Source: Limosilactobacillus fastidiosus (GTDB lineage: Bacteria > Bacillota > Bacilli > Lactobacillales > Lactobacillaceae). Taken from it: a stretch of 64,000 nt of DNA. The DNA lies in assembly GCF_014145505.1 (NCBI RefSeq), contig NZ_JACIUZ010000028.1, forward strand, positions 1 to 64,000. The letters run 5' to 3'. Made by a program: the position numbers and the translations under genes. Positions 38,645 to 47,200 of this stretch are shown here, piece after piece. A model generated the notes under the pieces. It saw only the letters and a list, made by a program, of their open reading frames with translations. It did not search any database and was not told the DNA's origin. The stretch's first letter is position 1. Each line of letters opens with the position of its first letter.

Positions 38645-38800
38645 AAAGAGATAGCTTGGGAAAGCTATCTCTTTAGGAGTATTATGAGGACTTGGGGTAT
38701 CCTCATATAAATTATTTTTTCGGTTACTATTGGGAGGAGTAATTGAAAAATAATAGGTTTCATTAGTAGTAAAGTTTAGTATCTTTACTACGTTTTATAT
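38645..38800 (+). other. fhs-cysS intergenic region with three further hairpins and a micro-ORF
   Basis: The 370 bases between fhs and cysS carry three more stems after the fhs terminator. AAAGAGATAGCTT/complement (38645-38674, 13 bp, 4-nt loop) is first. TATGAGGA/TCCTCATA (38683-38707) contains a complete micro-ORF MRTWGILI (38684-38710) with AGGAG four bases upstream. GTAGTAAAG/CTTTACTAC (38766-38791) is followed by GTTTTATAT. A second AGGAG (38735-38739) precedes a 7-codon TTG frame. No T-box motif was found. This could be an attenuator or small RNA, or stacked terminators. Confidence 0.4.
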
Positions 38801-38933
38801 ATTAGCAGGAGAATGTGAAGAAATTGTGACCATAACGTAAAAAAACTTTTTTCATCAAAAAAGATCCAATAATACGTTCAATTAATTAGATATGTTAGTA
38901 TTATGAATATAGGAATGAAAGGAGCAGACAGTC

Positions 38934-40352
38934 ATGCTAACGATATATAATACATTGACTCGTAAACAAGAAGAATTTAAACCGCAAACCCCAGGAGTTG
39001 TTAACATGTATGTCTGTGGTCCGACGGTATACAACTATATCCATATTGGAAATGCACGTTCTGCAATTGCATTTGATACGGTTCGTCGTTATCTCGAGTT
39101 TAAGGGATACAAGGTAAATTATGTTTCTAATTTTACTGATGTCGATGACAAGATGATCAAAGCTGCTCACGAGCAGGGAATTACCGTTCCTCAATTAGCT
39201 GATAAGTATATTCAAGCATTTATAGAAGATACCAGTGCTTTGAATATTGAGCCAGCAACTATGCATCCCCGAGCAACCGAAAATATCCCTGAAATTATTG
39301 AATTTGTTCAGGGATTGATTGAAAAGGAGTACGCCTACGAAAAAGATGGTGATGTATATTATCGTGCACGGAAGTTTAAGAATTATGGGCAGCTATCGGG
39401 CCAATCAATTGATGATTTAGAAGTTGGTGCGAGTGAGCATATTAGTGCCGATGAAGTTAATAAAAAAGAAGATCCAATGGACTTTGCTCTTTGGAAAGCT
39501 GCTAAACCGGGCGAAATCAGCTGGGATTCTCCGTGGGGAAAAGGCCGGCCGGGTTGGCATATTGAATGTTCAGTAATGTCAACGAAATATCTCGGCAAAA
39601 CAATCGATATCCATGGTGGTGGTCAGGATCTTGAATTTCCTCACCACGAAAATGAAATTGCTCAAAGTGAAGCAGAAACAGGAAAAAAGTTTGTTCGCTA
39701 CTGGATGCACAATGGTTTTGTGACAATTGGCAAAGATAACGAAAAAATGAGTAAGTCTTTGCATAACTTTATTACGGTTCATGACATTATTAAAGAGGTT
39801 GATCCACAAGTATTACGATTCTTTATGGCTACTACCCAGTACCGGCGACCAATTCAATATAGCAAAGATAACTTAATTGATGCTAAGAATAATTTGGATC
39901 ACATTCAAACCGCCTTTGATAACTTAACTTATCGGCAAAAAGATGCTGAAGCAGGGACTGATGCAGCAGTTAGTCAAAAGCTTGTTGAGTTTAAACAGAA
40001 ATTTATTGATGCAATGGACGATGACATTAATGTTCAAAACGGGATTACTGTTGTTTATGAATTAATTAAGTATGCGAATGTTTATAGTCAACAAGAAGCA
40101 GTTAAGGCGGATGAGCTTGATGAGATGAAGAACTTGATTGCTGAATTGGTTAGTATTTTTGGTGTGAAGTTAGTATCAATGAATAATGAATTGAATGATG
40201 AACACATTCAGTCATTAATTGAGGAACGAAACGAAGCACGAAAAAATAAGGATTTTGCTCGGAGTGATCAGATTCGTGACGAGTTAAAGGAGCAAGGGAT
40301 TATCCTTGAAGATACGCCGCAGGGAACACGTTTTAAACGAGTAAAAAAGTAG
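38934..40352 (+). CDS. cysS: Cysteinyl-tRNA synthetase
   Basis: 472-aa class I synthetase charging tRNA-Cys. The HIGH-type motif is in YIHIGNARS (residues about 36-44) and KMSKS lies near residue 269. The zinc ligands include Cys28 ([10 protein letters not shown]) and the [26 protein letters not shown] block near 210-240. AAAGGAGCAGACAGTC precedes ATG. mrnC and rlmB follow with 15-base and overlapping junctions, an operon order common in Firmicutes. Confidence 0.96.
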   Translation: MLTIYNTLTRKQEEFKPQTPGVVNMYVCGPTVYNYIHIGNARSAIAFDTVRRYLEFKGYKVNYVSNFTDVDDKMIKAAHEQGITVPQLADKYIQAFIEDTSALNIEPATMHPRATENIPEIIEFVQGLIEKEYAYEKDGDVYYRARKFKNYGQLSGQSIDDLEVGASEHISADEVNKKEDPMDFALWKAAKPGEISWDSPWGKGRPGWHIECSVMSTKYLGKTIDIHGGGQDLEFPHHENEIAQSEAETGKKFVRYWMHNGFVTIGKDNEKMSKSLHNFITVHDIIKEVDPQVLRFFMATTQYRRPIQYSKDNLIDAKNNLDHIQTAFDNLTYRQKDAEAGTDAAVSQKLVEFKQKFIDAMDDDINVQNGITVVYELIKYANVYSQQEAVKADELDEMKNLIAELVSIFGVKLVSMNNELNDEHIQSLIEERNEARKNKDFARSDQIRDELKEQGIILEDTPQGTRFKRVKK

Positions 40353-40367
40353 ACAGGAAGGACATTA

Positions 40368-40781
40368 ATGGAACAAGCAGATTATCGACAATTAAACGGA
40401 ATTGCGCTCGCTTATTTAGGAGATGCAGTTTATGAAGTATTTATTCGTCAACATCTATTGAGTAAGGGATTAGCAAAGCCGACTAAGCTCCAACACCTGG
40501 CAACACATTATGTTTCAGCGAAGGCACAGGCGGCATTAATTGACTTAATGAAGCAGGATGATATTTTAACTGAAGATGAATGGAGTTACTTCAAACGAGG
40601 ACGGAATGCAAATAGCCATACTCATGCAAAACATACTTCTGTGCTAACTTACCGAATTTCTACCGGCTTTGAGGCGATGATGGGCTATCTCCAATTAGCC
40701 GGAAAGCAGGACCGGATCGAAGAATTAGCAGAATGGTGCATTCAACAAGTTGAAGCAGGGAGAACAAAACATGAAAAATGA
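40368..40781 (+). CDS. mrnC: Mini-ribonuclease 3
   Basis: 137-aa Mini-III protein with the RNase III catalytic domain but no double-stranded RNA-binding domain; in B. subtilis it matures 23S r[21 protein letters not shown] (residues about 11-28) holds the catalytic Asp, and [14 protein letters not shown] near residue 80 is family specific. It sits between cysS and rlmB; rlmB begins inside its last 11 bases. Confidence 0.93.
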   Translation: MEQADYRQLNGIALAYLGDAVYEVFIRQHLLSKGLAKPTKLQHLATHYVSAKAQAALIDLMKQDDILTEDEWSYFKRGRNANSHTHAKHTSVLTYRISTGFEAMMGYLQLAGKQDRIEELAEWCIQQVEAGRTKHEK

Positions 40782-41517
40782 TAACAGTGAATTTATTATT
40801 GGACGCCACCCAGCAGTAATGGCATTAAAATCCGATCAGGAGATTAATAAGGTTTTTATCCAATCGGGACTAAAATCTGACGCAATTTCACAAATTATTA
40901 AATTAGCGAAGGAAAAACGGTTAGTTGTTTCTAATGTTCCCAAAACTAAACTAGACCAAATGAGTGATCACCAAAATCACCAGGGGGTTGCTTTGGCAGT
41001 TGCTGCATACCACTATGCCACAATTGATGACTTATTCGATAATGCGGCTAAGCATGAGGAGGCCCCATTTTTCTTGATCTTGGATGAACTTGAGGATCCT
41101 CATAACCTTGGATCAATTATCCGGACTGCGGATGCAGCAGGAGTTCATGGAATTATTATTCCTCGTCGGCGGTCTGTTGGATTAACCTCGGTAGTTGCTA
41201 AAACATCAACAGGAGCAATTGAACACGTTCCCGTTGCCCGGGTTACCAACCTCGTTCAGATCGTAAAAGAGTTAAAAGAGCGGGGAGTATGGCTGTTTGG
41301 AACTGATATGAAAGGAACTGATTATCGCCGCTGGAATGCCAAGGGTGCTGTTGCGTTAGTAATTGGTAATGAAGGTAAGGGAATCTCGCTGTTACTGAAG
41401 AAAAATTGTGACGAGATGTTGACAATTCCAATGGTTGGCCATGTTCAAAGTTTAAATGCAAGTGTTGCTGCAAGCTTGTTGATTTATCAAGGATTTAATT
41501 CTCGTCACCCACTGTAA
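40771..41517 (+). CDS. rlmB: 23S rRNA 2'-O-methyltransferase (TrmH/SpoU family)
   Basis: 248-aa knotted SPOUT methyltransferase, annotated RlmB-type; it modifies a ribose in 23S rRNA. The N-terminal substrate-binding domain begins [11 protein letters not shown], and the SAM-binding knot has [21 protein letters not shown] (residues about 103-123), [10 protein letters not shown] (near 200) and [21 protein letters not shown] (near 218). The start at ATG 40771 (MKNDNSEF) follows GCAGGGAGAACAAAAC; a start at 40750 has no ribosome site. It overlaps mrnC by 11 bases. Confidence 0.93.
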   Translation: MKNDNSEFIIGRHPAVMALKSDQEINKVFIQSGLKSDAISQIIKLAKEKRLVVSNVPKTKLDQMSDHQNHQGVALAVAAYHYATIDDLFDNAAKHEEAPFFLILDELEDPHNLGSIIRTADAAGVHGIIIPRRRSVGLTSVVAKTSTGAIEHVPVARVTNLVQIVKELKERGVWLFGTDMKGTDYRRWNAKGAVALVIGNEGKGISLLLKKNCDEMLTIPMVGHVQSLNASVAASLLIYQGFNSRHPL

Positions 41518-41522
41518 GGAGT

Positions 41523-41555
41523 AAGGATGCTGGTATATACCAGTATCCTTTTTTA
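41523..41555 (+). terminator. Terminator of the cysS-mrnC-rlmB operon
   Basis: AAGGATGCTGGTA / TACCAGTATCCTT stem with one G-U pair, followed by TTTTTT, five bases after the stop codon. Confidence 0.9.
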
Positions 41556-41770
41556 ATAATATTAAATCATAAACAAAAACTATGAATGATTCATCTTATT
41601 AGGTTAAGTGAATTAGTTAAAAGCAAATTTTTTTCAAAATATAAAATATCCCATAATAAACTTTGATCATCTAGATACGACAGGTGTCTTTTTATGATTG
41701 ATAAACTACGGTAATTATTCTATAAAAAAATAAATTTTTATTTAAATAAATATTTTTCTAACTATCATTT

Positions 41771-41782
41771 GAACAGTTGTTC
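41771..41782. promoter_or_regulatory. SOS-box-like palindrome
   Basis: GAACAGTTGTTC matches the Gram-positive LexA core GAAC-N4-GTTC as a perfect palindrome. It lies just after a -10-like TATCAT and 15 bases before a 29-codon relic frame. A chance match cannot be excluded. Confidence 0.4.
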
Positions 41783-41797
41783 ACCGAGTCACAAGAA

Positions 41798-41887
41798 ATG
41801 ACTATTCAAATTGATAAAAATTTGGTAGATTATTTTCAGGCATTAGTCACCAAGATTTGGGGAATTAATATAAGGAACCAGTATTAA
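41798..41887 (+). pseudogene. Short relic resembling a RelB/DinJ-type antitoxin N-terminus
   Basis: 29-codon frame starting MTIQIDKNLVDYFQALVTKI and ending WGINIRNQY-stop. IQIDKNL...FQALVTKIWGIN resembles the ribbon-helix-helix start of RelB/DinJ antitoxins, but the protein is far too short and no toxin gene follows. Low confidence, based on eye similarity only. Confidence 0.25.
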
Positions 41888-41905
41888 GAACTGAAATCTT
41901 CCTGA

Positions 41906-41986
41906 CGATGGGGATGATACCCCATCGACCGGGCAATCACCTGTAAAGTGGCTTCCTTCTTGACGAAAAAGGAGACCACCATACAG
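41906..41986 (+). ncRNA. Structured leader of unknown type before the sigma factor
   Basis: Two consecutive stems lie in the 554-base gap before the sigma-factor gene. CGATGGGG/CCCCATCG (41906-41927, 8 bp, loop ATGATA) is first. The second is a longer stem with internal loops, CTGTA..GTGG..CCTT pairing AAGG..CCAC..TACAG (41941-41986). A purine-rich segment and the sigma-factor start follow. No known riboswitch class was recognised. The first 240 bases of the gap (41556-41796) are very AT-rich with no other feature. Confidence 0.5.
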
Positions 41987-42071
41987 CATGAATGCAAATG
42001 CAATCTAAGGAATGGGTGGAGGAGCCAAATTCAAGAAAGGTAATCCTTAACGAAGTAGTTAAGGTTAAATA

Positions 42072-42638
42072 ATGATGGAAAATCATTCAGCTGATCTCGG
42101 ATTACTCATCCAAGTACAAGTCGGCAATGAGGATAAATTTATGGCTTTATTCAATTGTTATTCTTCAATGGTTAGGCGATTATGGCAGAGGTATCACATC
42201 CCTGACCTTGAATTTGAAGATTGGTGTCAAGAGGCACAACTTGTCTTACTAAAAGTTATCTATTCTTATAGTGGAAAAGATATTCACCAATTCAGCGGTT
42301 TTTACAAGCAGAGTTTGGTTAATCGTCTTCTTGATTTATACCGAGCTCGACAGGCGAATAAACGAATTCCAATTGAACAACTCGGCACTTTTGGGGAAAA
42401 TGATGACGAAATGATGATTCGAAAAAGTGCATCACTTGAGGATATCGTCTATTGTCATAAAAGTATCGAAGAGATTATTAGGATTAGTTCACCGTTTGAA
42501 CGAGATGTTTTATCAATGATTGTAACTGGTAGATCAATTGAGCAAGTATGTCGAGAGCTGCAATGTAGTAAACGACAAGTTCAAAGTGCCCTTTCACGAA
42601 CGCGAACAAAATTAGTTAAACTTTTGGCGGGCGAGTAA
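42072..42638 (+). CDS. Sigma-70 family factor, SigH/ComX-like
   Basis: 188-aa small sigma factor of the SigH/ComX group that lies in the same place (between rlmB and rpmG-secE-nusG) in many lactobacilli. The region 2-like block is LEFEDWCQEAQLVLLKVIYSY (residues about 46-66), and region 4 with a helix-turn-helix is near the C-terminus (SPFERDVLSMIVTGRSIEQV then CRELQCSKRQVQSALSRTRTKL). In relatives this factor is tied to competence genes. The ribosome site is weak (AAGG 10 bases before ATG; an ATG at 42075 is equally possible), which suggests low or regulated translation. Confidence 0.85.
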   Translation: MMENHSADLGLLIQVQVGNEDKFMALFNCYSSMVRRLWQRYHIPDLEFEDWCQEAQLVLLKVIYSYSGKDIHQFSGFYKQSLVNRLLDLYRARQANKRIPIEQLGTFGENDDEMMIRKSASLEDIVYCHKSIEEIIRISSPFERDVLSMIVTGRSIEQVCRELQCSKRQVQSALSRTRTKLVKLLAGE

Positions 42639-42663
42639 TTAGACGAGATTAATAAATTTAGGG

Positions 42664-42710
42664 TAGGCTTTAAGGCTCGGCTTGTTCGAGTTTTAAAGCC
42701 TATTAATTAT
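42664..42710 (+). terminator. Terminator of the sigma-factor gene
   Basis: TAGGCTTTAA / TTAAAGCCTA with inner CTCG/CGAG pairing, then TTAATTATTTT. Confidence 0.75.
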
Positions 42711-42796
42711 TTTAGTACTATTGCTTATGGCCAGTTGTCAGGACTTGTTTTGATGATTAGAACATGCTAACCTTAAGTATATGTGGAGGTGAAAGT

Positions 42797-42946
42797 ATGT
42801 CCCAAAAGAAAGCTGCGCTGGAATGTACCAAGTGCGGTGTTCGCAATTATACGATTACCGCAAATCCTCAACGACAAGAACGGTTAGAATTAAAAAAGTT
42901 TTGTAAACATTGTGGAGAGTATACTCTTCACCGTGAAACCCGTTAA
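42797..42946 (+). CDS. rpmG: 50S ribosomal protein L33
   Basis: 49-aa L33 with both zinc-binding pairs (CTKC and CKHC), the C+ form. The start at ATG 42797 ([10 protein letters not shown]) follows GGAGGTGAAAGT; an upstream in-frame ATG at 42764 lies before that ribosome site. It is followed 16 bases later by secE. Confidence 0.93.
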   Translation: MSQKKAALECTKCGVRNYTITANPQRQERLELKKFCKHCGEYTLHRETR

Positions 42947-42962
42947 TTAGCTGGAGGAAATT

Positions 42963-43139
42963 ATGCATCTGTTTCGTTTTATTAAAAGTGTAAATCATGA
43001 AATGAAACTGGTTGTTTGGCCAACAGCCCGTGAAAATCGGCGTGATACAACCATTGTTATTTCGTTAACACTTTTCTTCGTCTTATTCTTTGCATTATTT
43101 GATTGGTTAATCCAACTCTTAATGAAGTTATTCGTCTAA
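42963..43139 (+). CDS. secE: Preprotein translocase subunit SecE
   Basis: 58-aa single-span SecE. MHLFRFIKSVNHEMKLVVWP is the conserved amphipathic N-terminal part with the KxVxWP motif, then TARENRRDT and one transmembrane helix (residues about 30-55). GCTGGAGGAAATT lies directly before ATG. It clamps SecY in the export channel. Order rpmG-secE-nusG is the standard one. Confidence 0.95.
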   Translation: MHLFRFIKSVNHEMKLVVWPTARENRRDTTIVISLTLFFVLFFALFDWLIQLLMKLFV

Positions 43140-43189
43140 GTGGTAGTCAATTTACCAAAGATTTGTTATACTAGGATCAGTTGAACTTC

Positions 43190-43217
43190 GTGGGGATCCG
43201 CGGGGTTTTTTATTTTG
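43190..43217 (+). terminator. Hairpin with T-run between secE and nusG, possible attenuator
   Basis: CGTGG-GGAT-CCGCG stem followed by GGTTTTTTATTTTG, 30 bases before nusG and just after a TATACT-like box. It could be a weak terminator or part of an attenuator of nusG. Confidence 0.4.
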
Positions 43218-43246
43218 AATTTAAAAATTATTGAGGAGGATTCATC

Positions 43247-43792
43247 GTGGAATCAAATGAAAAACGTTGGTACGTCCTACATACATACTCAGGTTACGAA
43301 AACCGAGTAAAGAGTAACTTGGAATCACGTGCCCAATCAATGGGAATGCAAGACTACATTTTTAGGGTAGTTGTTCCCGAAGATGAAGTTCGTCAAGTTA
43401 AGGATGGTCAAGCTAAAGAAATTGTTGAAAAGACATTTCCTGGCTACGTTTTGGTAGAAATGGTAATGACTGATCAAGCATGGTATATTGCGCGGAACAC
43501 GCCAGGCGTTACTGGTTTCTTAGGTTCACACGGTGGTGGTTCAAAGCCAACTCCATTACTTCCAGAAGAAGTTGACCGGATCATGAAGCGAATGGGTGTT
43601 CAAACCGTGCAACACGACATTGACGTTAACGTTGGTGACAGTGTTAAGGTTATTGCTGGACCATTTGCTGACTTAACTGGTAAGGTTACTGAAGTGGACC
43701 ATGAAAAGATGAAGTTAAAGGTTAGTGTAGAAATGTTTGGCCGGGAAACCTCAGCCGAACTTGGTTTTGACCAGATCGATACAGTAGAATAA
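43247..43792 (+). CDS. nusG: Transcription termination/antitermination factor NusG
   Basis: 181-aa NusG. The NGN domain starts RWYVLHTYSGYENRVKSNLE (residues 7-26) and includes FPGYVLVEM and WYIARNTPGVTGFLG (about 62-105); the C-terminal KOW domain has VGDSVKVIAGPFADLTGKV (about 127-145). GTG is the start, with GAGGAGGA ending 6 bases upstream. Confidence 0.96.
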   Translation: MESNEKRWYVLHTYSGYENRVKSNLESRAQSMGMQDYIFRVVVPEDEVRQVKDGQAKEIVEKTFPGYVLVEMVMTDQAWYIARNTPGVTGFLGSHGGGSKPTPLLPEEVDRIMKRMGVQTVQHDIDVNVGDSVKVIAGPFADLTGKVTEVDHEKMKLKVSVEMFGRETSAELGFDQIDTVE

Positions 43793-43919
43793 ACGATATA
43801 GTTTAAGAAAAAATTTGCAGAAACTAGTAAGTTTCGGGTGAATGATTTTCTGGTTAATTATTGATTGCTTTTTGCTCAATAAATCTTGAAAAATTATTAT
43901 AAATATGGTATTTTACCTA

Positions 43920-43976
43920 AGTATGCTATTCGACATACTGTGGGAGAGGTAAATTTACTGCCTCATCATGACCACA
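43920..43976 (+). promoter_or_regulatory. Leader hairpins before rplK, candidate L1-binding site
   Basis: A hairpin AGTATG/CATACT is followed by TGTGG-GAGAGG...CCTC-ATCATGA-CCACA. The GTGGGAG...CTC...GACCAC pattern resembles the L1 site of 23S rRNA and recurs before rplA, consistent with L1 autoregulation. Confidence 0.5.
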
Positions 43977-44001
43977 ACACGGACTAAGGAGGTTTTGTCT
44001 C

Positions 44002-44427
44002 GTGGCAAAGAAAGTAGCTAACGTTGTCAAGTTGCAAATTCCTGCCGGTGCTGCTACACCAGCTCCACCAGTAGGTCCTGCACTTGGGCAAGCAGGTATT
44101 AACATTATGGGCTTCACTAAGGAATTTAACGCTCGGACTGCAGACCAAAAAGGTATGTTGATCCCAGTTGTTATTACCGTTTATGAGGACCGTTCATTCG
44201 ACTTTATTACCAAGACGCCACCTGCTGCTGTCTTATTGAAGAAGGCTGCTGGTGTTGAACATGGTTCCGGTGAACCTAACACTAACAAGGTTGCTTCTGT
44301 AACCAAGGCTCAAGTTAAGGAAATCGCCGAAACTAAGATGCAAGATCTAAACGCCGCTGATGTTGAAGCAGCTATGCGCATGATCGAAGGTACTGCACGG
44401 AGCATGGGCTTCACTGTTGAAGACTAA
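44002..44427 (+). CDS. rplK: 50S ribosomal protein L11
   Basis: 141-aa L11, binding the GTPase-associated region of 23S r[24 protein letters not shown] (residues about 9-29) is the N-terminal signature, and [17 protein letters not shown] ends the C-terminal RNA-binding domain. GTG is the start; GGACTAAGGAGG lies upstream with a 10-base spacer. It forms a pair with rplA. Confidence 0.97.
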   Translation: MAKKVANVVKLQIPAGAATPAPPVGPALGQAGINIMGFTKEFNARTADQKGMLIPVVITVYEDRSFDFITKTPPAAVLLKKAAGVEHGSGEPNTNKVASVTKAQVKEIAETKMQDLNAADVEAAMRMIEGTARSMGFTVED

Positions 44428-44471
44428 TTGCTAAGTAGCAGACCGGGTACGCTATTAAAGTAGTGGGCCCC

Positions 44472-44499
44472 GTGGGAGGTATGAACTCCGCTAGACCAC
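44472..44499 (+). promoter_or_regulatory. Second candidate L1-binding hairpin, before rplA
   Basis: GTGGGAG ... CTCCG-CTAGA-CCAC lies directly before the rplA ribosome site (CAAGGAGG). It shares the GTGGGAG/GACCAC frame with the hairpin before rplK. Confidence 0.5.
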
Positions 44500-44521
44500 A
44501 TTTGCAAGGAGGAAACACAAG

Positions 44522-45214
44522 ATGGCTAAAAAACGTGGTAAGAAGTACCAAGACGCGCTTAAAAAGGTTGATAGCAAGAAGAAGTACGCTGTTAACGACG
44601 CTGTTCAATTAGTAAAAGATATTGATTTCGCTAACTTTGATTCAACTGTTGAAGTTGCATTTAAGTTAAACGTTGATACTAAACAAGCTGATCAACAATT
44701 ACGTGGTGCCGTTGTTTTACCAAACGGTACTGGTAAGGATCAAACTGTTATTGTTTTCGCTAAGGGTGAAAATGCTAAGGCTGCTAAGGAAGCTGGAGCT
44801 GACTTTGTTGGTGACACTGACTTGGCTGATAAGATCCAAGACGGTTGGTTAGACTTTGACGTTGCAATTGCAACTCCAGATATGATGCCGGTTGTTGGTC
44901 GTTTAGGTCGTATTCTTGGACCTAAGGGCTTAATGCCAAACCCTAAGACTGGTACAGTTACTATGGATGTTGCTAAGGCAGTTGAAGAATCTAAGGCTGG
45001 TAAAGTTACCTACCGGACTGACCGTGATGGTAATGTTGCTGTTCCATTTGGTAAGTCTTCATTTGATACTAACAAGTTAGTTGAAAACTTAAAGACTATT
45101 GAAGATATTATTGTTAAGGCACGTCCAGCTTCTGTACGTGGTACTTATGTACAACATGCTTCAATCGCATCTACTTTCGGACCAAGTGTTACACTTGATT
45201 TGGAAAGCTTCTAA
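44522..45214 (+). CDS. rplA: 50S ribosomal protein L1
   Basis: 230-aa L1, forming the L1 stalk and probably repressing its own operon. [17 protein letters not shown] starts the protein; [22 protein letters not shown] (residues about 124-145) is the L1 signature. CAAGGAGGAAACACAAG precedes ATG. A terminator follows at once, so rplJ-rplL is a separate unit 4.4 kb away. Confidence 0.97.
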   Translation: MAKKRGKKYQDALKKVDSKKKYAVNDAVQLVKDIDFANFDSTVEVAFKLNVDTKQADQQLRGAVVLPNGTGKDQTVIVFAKGENAKAAKEAGADFVGDTDLADKIQDGWLDFDVAIATPDMMPVVGRLGRILGPKGLMPNPKTGTVTMDVAKAVEESKAGKVTYRTDRDGNVAVPFGKSSFDTNKLVENLKTIEDIIVKARPASVRGTYVQHASIASTFGPSVTLDLESF

Positions 45215-45234
45215 GTTAGATTTAATTTAGAATG

Positions 45235-45268
45235 AAAGCTTCGGGATTTTCTCGAAGCTTTTTTAATT
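45235..45268 (+). terminator. Terminator of rplK-rplA
   Basis: AAAGCTTCG / CGAAGCTTT stem with 9-nt loop and T-run. Confidence 0.85.
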
Positions 45269-45319
45269 TTTTGTTGTATTATCTAGTGAATATATGTTAC
45301 CATTATTGTAGTGTCTCAT

Positions 45320-45395
45320 GGCGGTATTGGTGAAGTTTGGTTAACACACCGGTTTGTGGGTCCGGCACGCGTGGGTTCAAATCCCACATACCGCC
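45320..45395 (+). tRNA. tRNA-His (GTG)
   Basis: 76-nt tRNA including the encoded G-1 and C73. Anticodon loop TTGTGGG reads CAC/CAU. The anticodon stem CCGGT/TCCGG has a T-T at the pair next to the loop. Confidence 0.93.
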
Positions 45396-45448
45396 CTAAA
45401 TAATTAAAATAACAGATAAGAATTTACCATTTCTAAAGTCTGTATATA

Positions 45449-45487
45449 GCTGAACTGCAATTTTGAAATTGCAGTTCAGCTTTTTTA
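45449..45487 (+). terminator. Terminator of tRNA-His
   Basis: 15-bp perfect stem GCTGAACTGCAATTT and complement, then TTTTTT. Confidence 0.9.
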
Positions 45488-45604
45488 ATGAATAAATAAT
45501 TTTTTTATGAAATGAAATATTCAATGCCTTTTGTTTTTAATATAATAAAAAAAGTTATATAATAATAATTGTAAATAATTGATATTGTTTATAAGTTACT
45601 TAAT

Positions 45605-45624
45605 AGTAATTAGCGCTAATTACT
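45605..45624. promoter_or_regulatory. Perfect 20-bp palindrome upstream of gadC
   Basis: AGTAATTAGC followed immediately by GCTAATTACT, 32 bases before the gadC start and downstream of TTTATAAG-like promoter sequence. It has the form of a dimeric repressor operator; as RNA it would have no proper loop. No regulator gene is adjacent. Confidence 0.5.
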
Positions 45625-45656
45625 CGCTTTCATTTCTTTTGAAAGGAGTTATAAAT

Positions 45657-47177
45657 ATGGCTCATAATAAGCAAGTTATGAGAAATTTAACATTATTTGG
45701 CTTTTTCTCACTGACTGCCTCGATGGTTCTTACCGTTTATGAGTATCCTACTTTTGCTACCTCAAAACTCCACTTGGTATTCTTCTTAATACTTGGAGGA
45801 ATCTTCTGGTTCCTTCCAGTAGCTTTATGTGCAGCCGAAATGGCTACCGTTGAGGGATGGAATCAAAATGGTGGTGGGATCTTTAGTTGGGTATCTCATA
45901 CACTAGGTAGACGCTGGGGATTCGCTGCAATCTTCTTTCAGTGGTTCCAGATCACTGTTGGATTTGTAACAATGATTTACTTTATTCTCGGTGCGTTTTC
46001 ATATGTTATTGATTGGCCAGCTCTAGATTCACAGCCAATTATCAAATTTTTCGGAGTGCTAGTAGTATTTTGGATCCTAACTTTCTCGCAATTTTGGGGA
46101 ACAAAATATACGGCATACATTGCTAAAATTGGATTTGCTATTGGTATTTTAATTCCTTCACTAATCTTATTCATTTTGGCGATTTGTTATGTCGTTAGTG
46201 GAGCTAAACTACAAGTCAGTTTTTCACCAAGCGCATTTATGCCAAACTTTACAAAGTTAAACACATTAGTAGTCTTTGTATCATTTATTTTGGCTTATAT
46301 GGGTGTTGAAGCATCTGCTTCTCATATTAATGAATTAAAGAATCCACGTCGTAACTATCCGTTAGCAATGTTCATTCTTGTTATTTTAGCAATCTGTCTT
46401 GATACTTTTGGTGGGTTTACTGTTGCTGCAGTTGTTCCTCAAAGTGAATTGTCCCTTAGTGCTGGGGTTGTCCAAGCATTTAAGTATTTGTTACTCCACT
46501 TTAACGCACACTTTGGATGGATTGTTAAGGTAATTGCATTGATGATTGCGCTAGGGGTAATGGCTGAAATTAGTTCTTGGGTCATTGGACCATCGCGTGG
46601 ATTGTTTGCAACAGCTCAGCAAGGGCTTCTTCCACCACTTTTCCAAAAGACTAATAAACACAATGTTCCAGTTGCATTAATTATTACGCAAGGAATCATC
46701 GTATCTATTTGGGATGGTGTTCTAACTTTCGGTGGTGGAAGTAACAATGTTTCATTCTTTGTTGCTATTTCATTAACCGTTGTAATTTACCTTGTTGGAT
46801 ATCTTTTATTCTTTACTGGGTATCTTGATTTAGTCTTTAAGAAGAAGCAGCTTAAGAGAACCTATTCGATTCCTGGAGGAACAGTATGTAAGGCAATAGT
46901 TGCTATTTGTGGCCTGTTAGTTTCACTCTTTGCCTTCTTTATTTCATTTGTTCCACCGAGCAATCTTCCGGTAAGCTCACATCGTGCCTACCTATGTGTT
47001 TTGATAATTAGTTTTATAGTTGCTTTATTACTACCATTCGCAATTTACGAGTTCTATTCTAAGCATCATGATCATAAGATAAGTACTCCTAAGCACTTAT
47101 TAGCTAAAGACATTAATGCGACTGTTCCGCCCATTGCACGTGGTGAACACCATATAACTGATTCTAAGAATTCGTAA
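45657..47177 (+). CDS. gadC: Glutamate:GABA antiporter
   Basis: 506-aa APC-superfamily antiporter with 12 membrane helices that exchanges external glutamate for internal GABA, exporting one proton equivalent per cycle with GadB. FSLTASMVLTVYEYPTFATS (residues about 16-35) and AEMATVEGWNQNGGGIFSWV (about 61-80) are GadC-type. A charged C-terminal tail (about 480-506) corresponds to the pH-gating C-plug. The start at ATG 45657 (MAHNKQ) follows GAAAGGAGTTATAAAT; an in-frame start 26 codons earlier has no ribosome site. gadB follows 23 bases later. Confidence 0.94.
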   Translation: MAHNKQVMRNLTLFGFFSLTASMVLTVYEYPTFATSKLHLVFFLILGGIFWFLPVALCAAEMATVEGWNQNGGGIFSWVSHTLGRRWGFAAIFFQWFQITVGFVTMIYFILGAFSYVIDWPALDSQPIIKFFGVLVVFWILTFSQFWGTKYTAYIAKIGFAIGILIPSLILFILAICYVVSGAKLQVSFSPSAFMPNFTKLNTLVVFVSFILAYMGVEASASHINELKNPRRNYPLAMFILVILAICLDTFGGFTVAAVVPQSELSLSAGVVQAFKYLLLHFNAHFGWIVKVIALMIALGVMAEISSWVIGPSRGLFATAQQGLLPPLFQKTNKHNVPVALIITQGIIVSIWDGVLTFGGGSNNVSFFVAISLTVVIYLVGYLLFFTGYLDLVFKKKQLKRTYSIPGGTVCKAIVAICGLLVSLFAFFISFVPPSNLPVSSHRAYLCVLIISFIVALLLPFAIYEFYSKHHDHKISTPKHLLAKDINATVPPIARGEHHITDSKNS

Positions 47178-47200
47178 AATTAACAAGGAGGTCCTTTTTT

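Noticed and set aside
38640-38933. T-box riboswitch before cysS
   Set aside because: cysS genes in Bacillales often have one, but the AGGGTGGNACCGCG-type T-box sequence and Stem I features are absent here.
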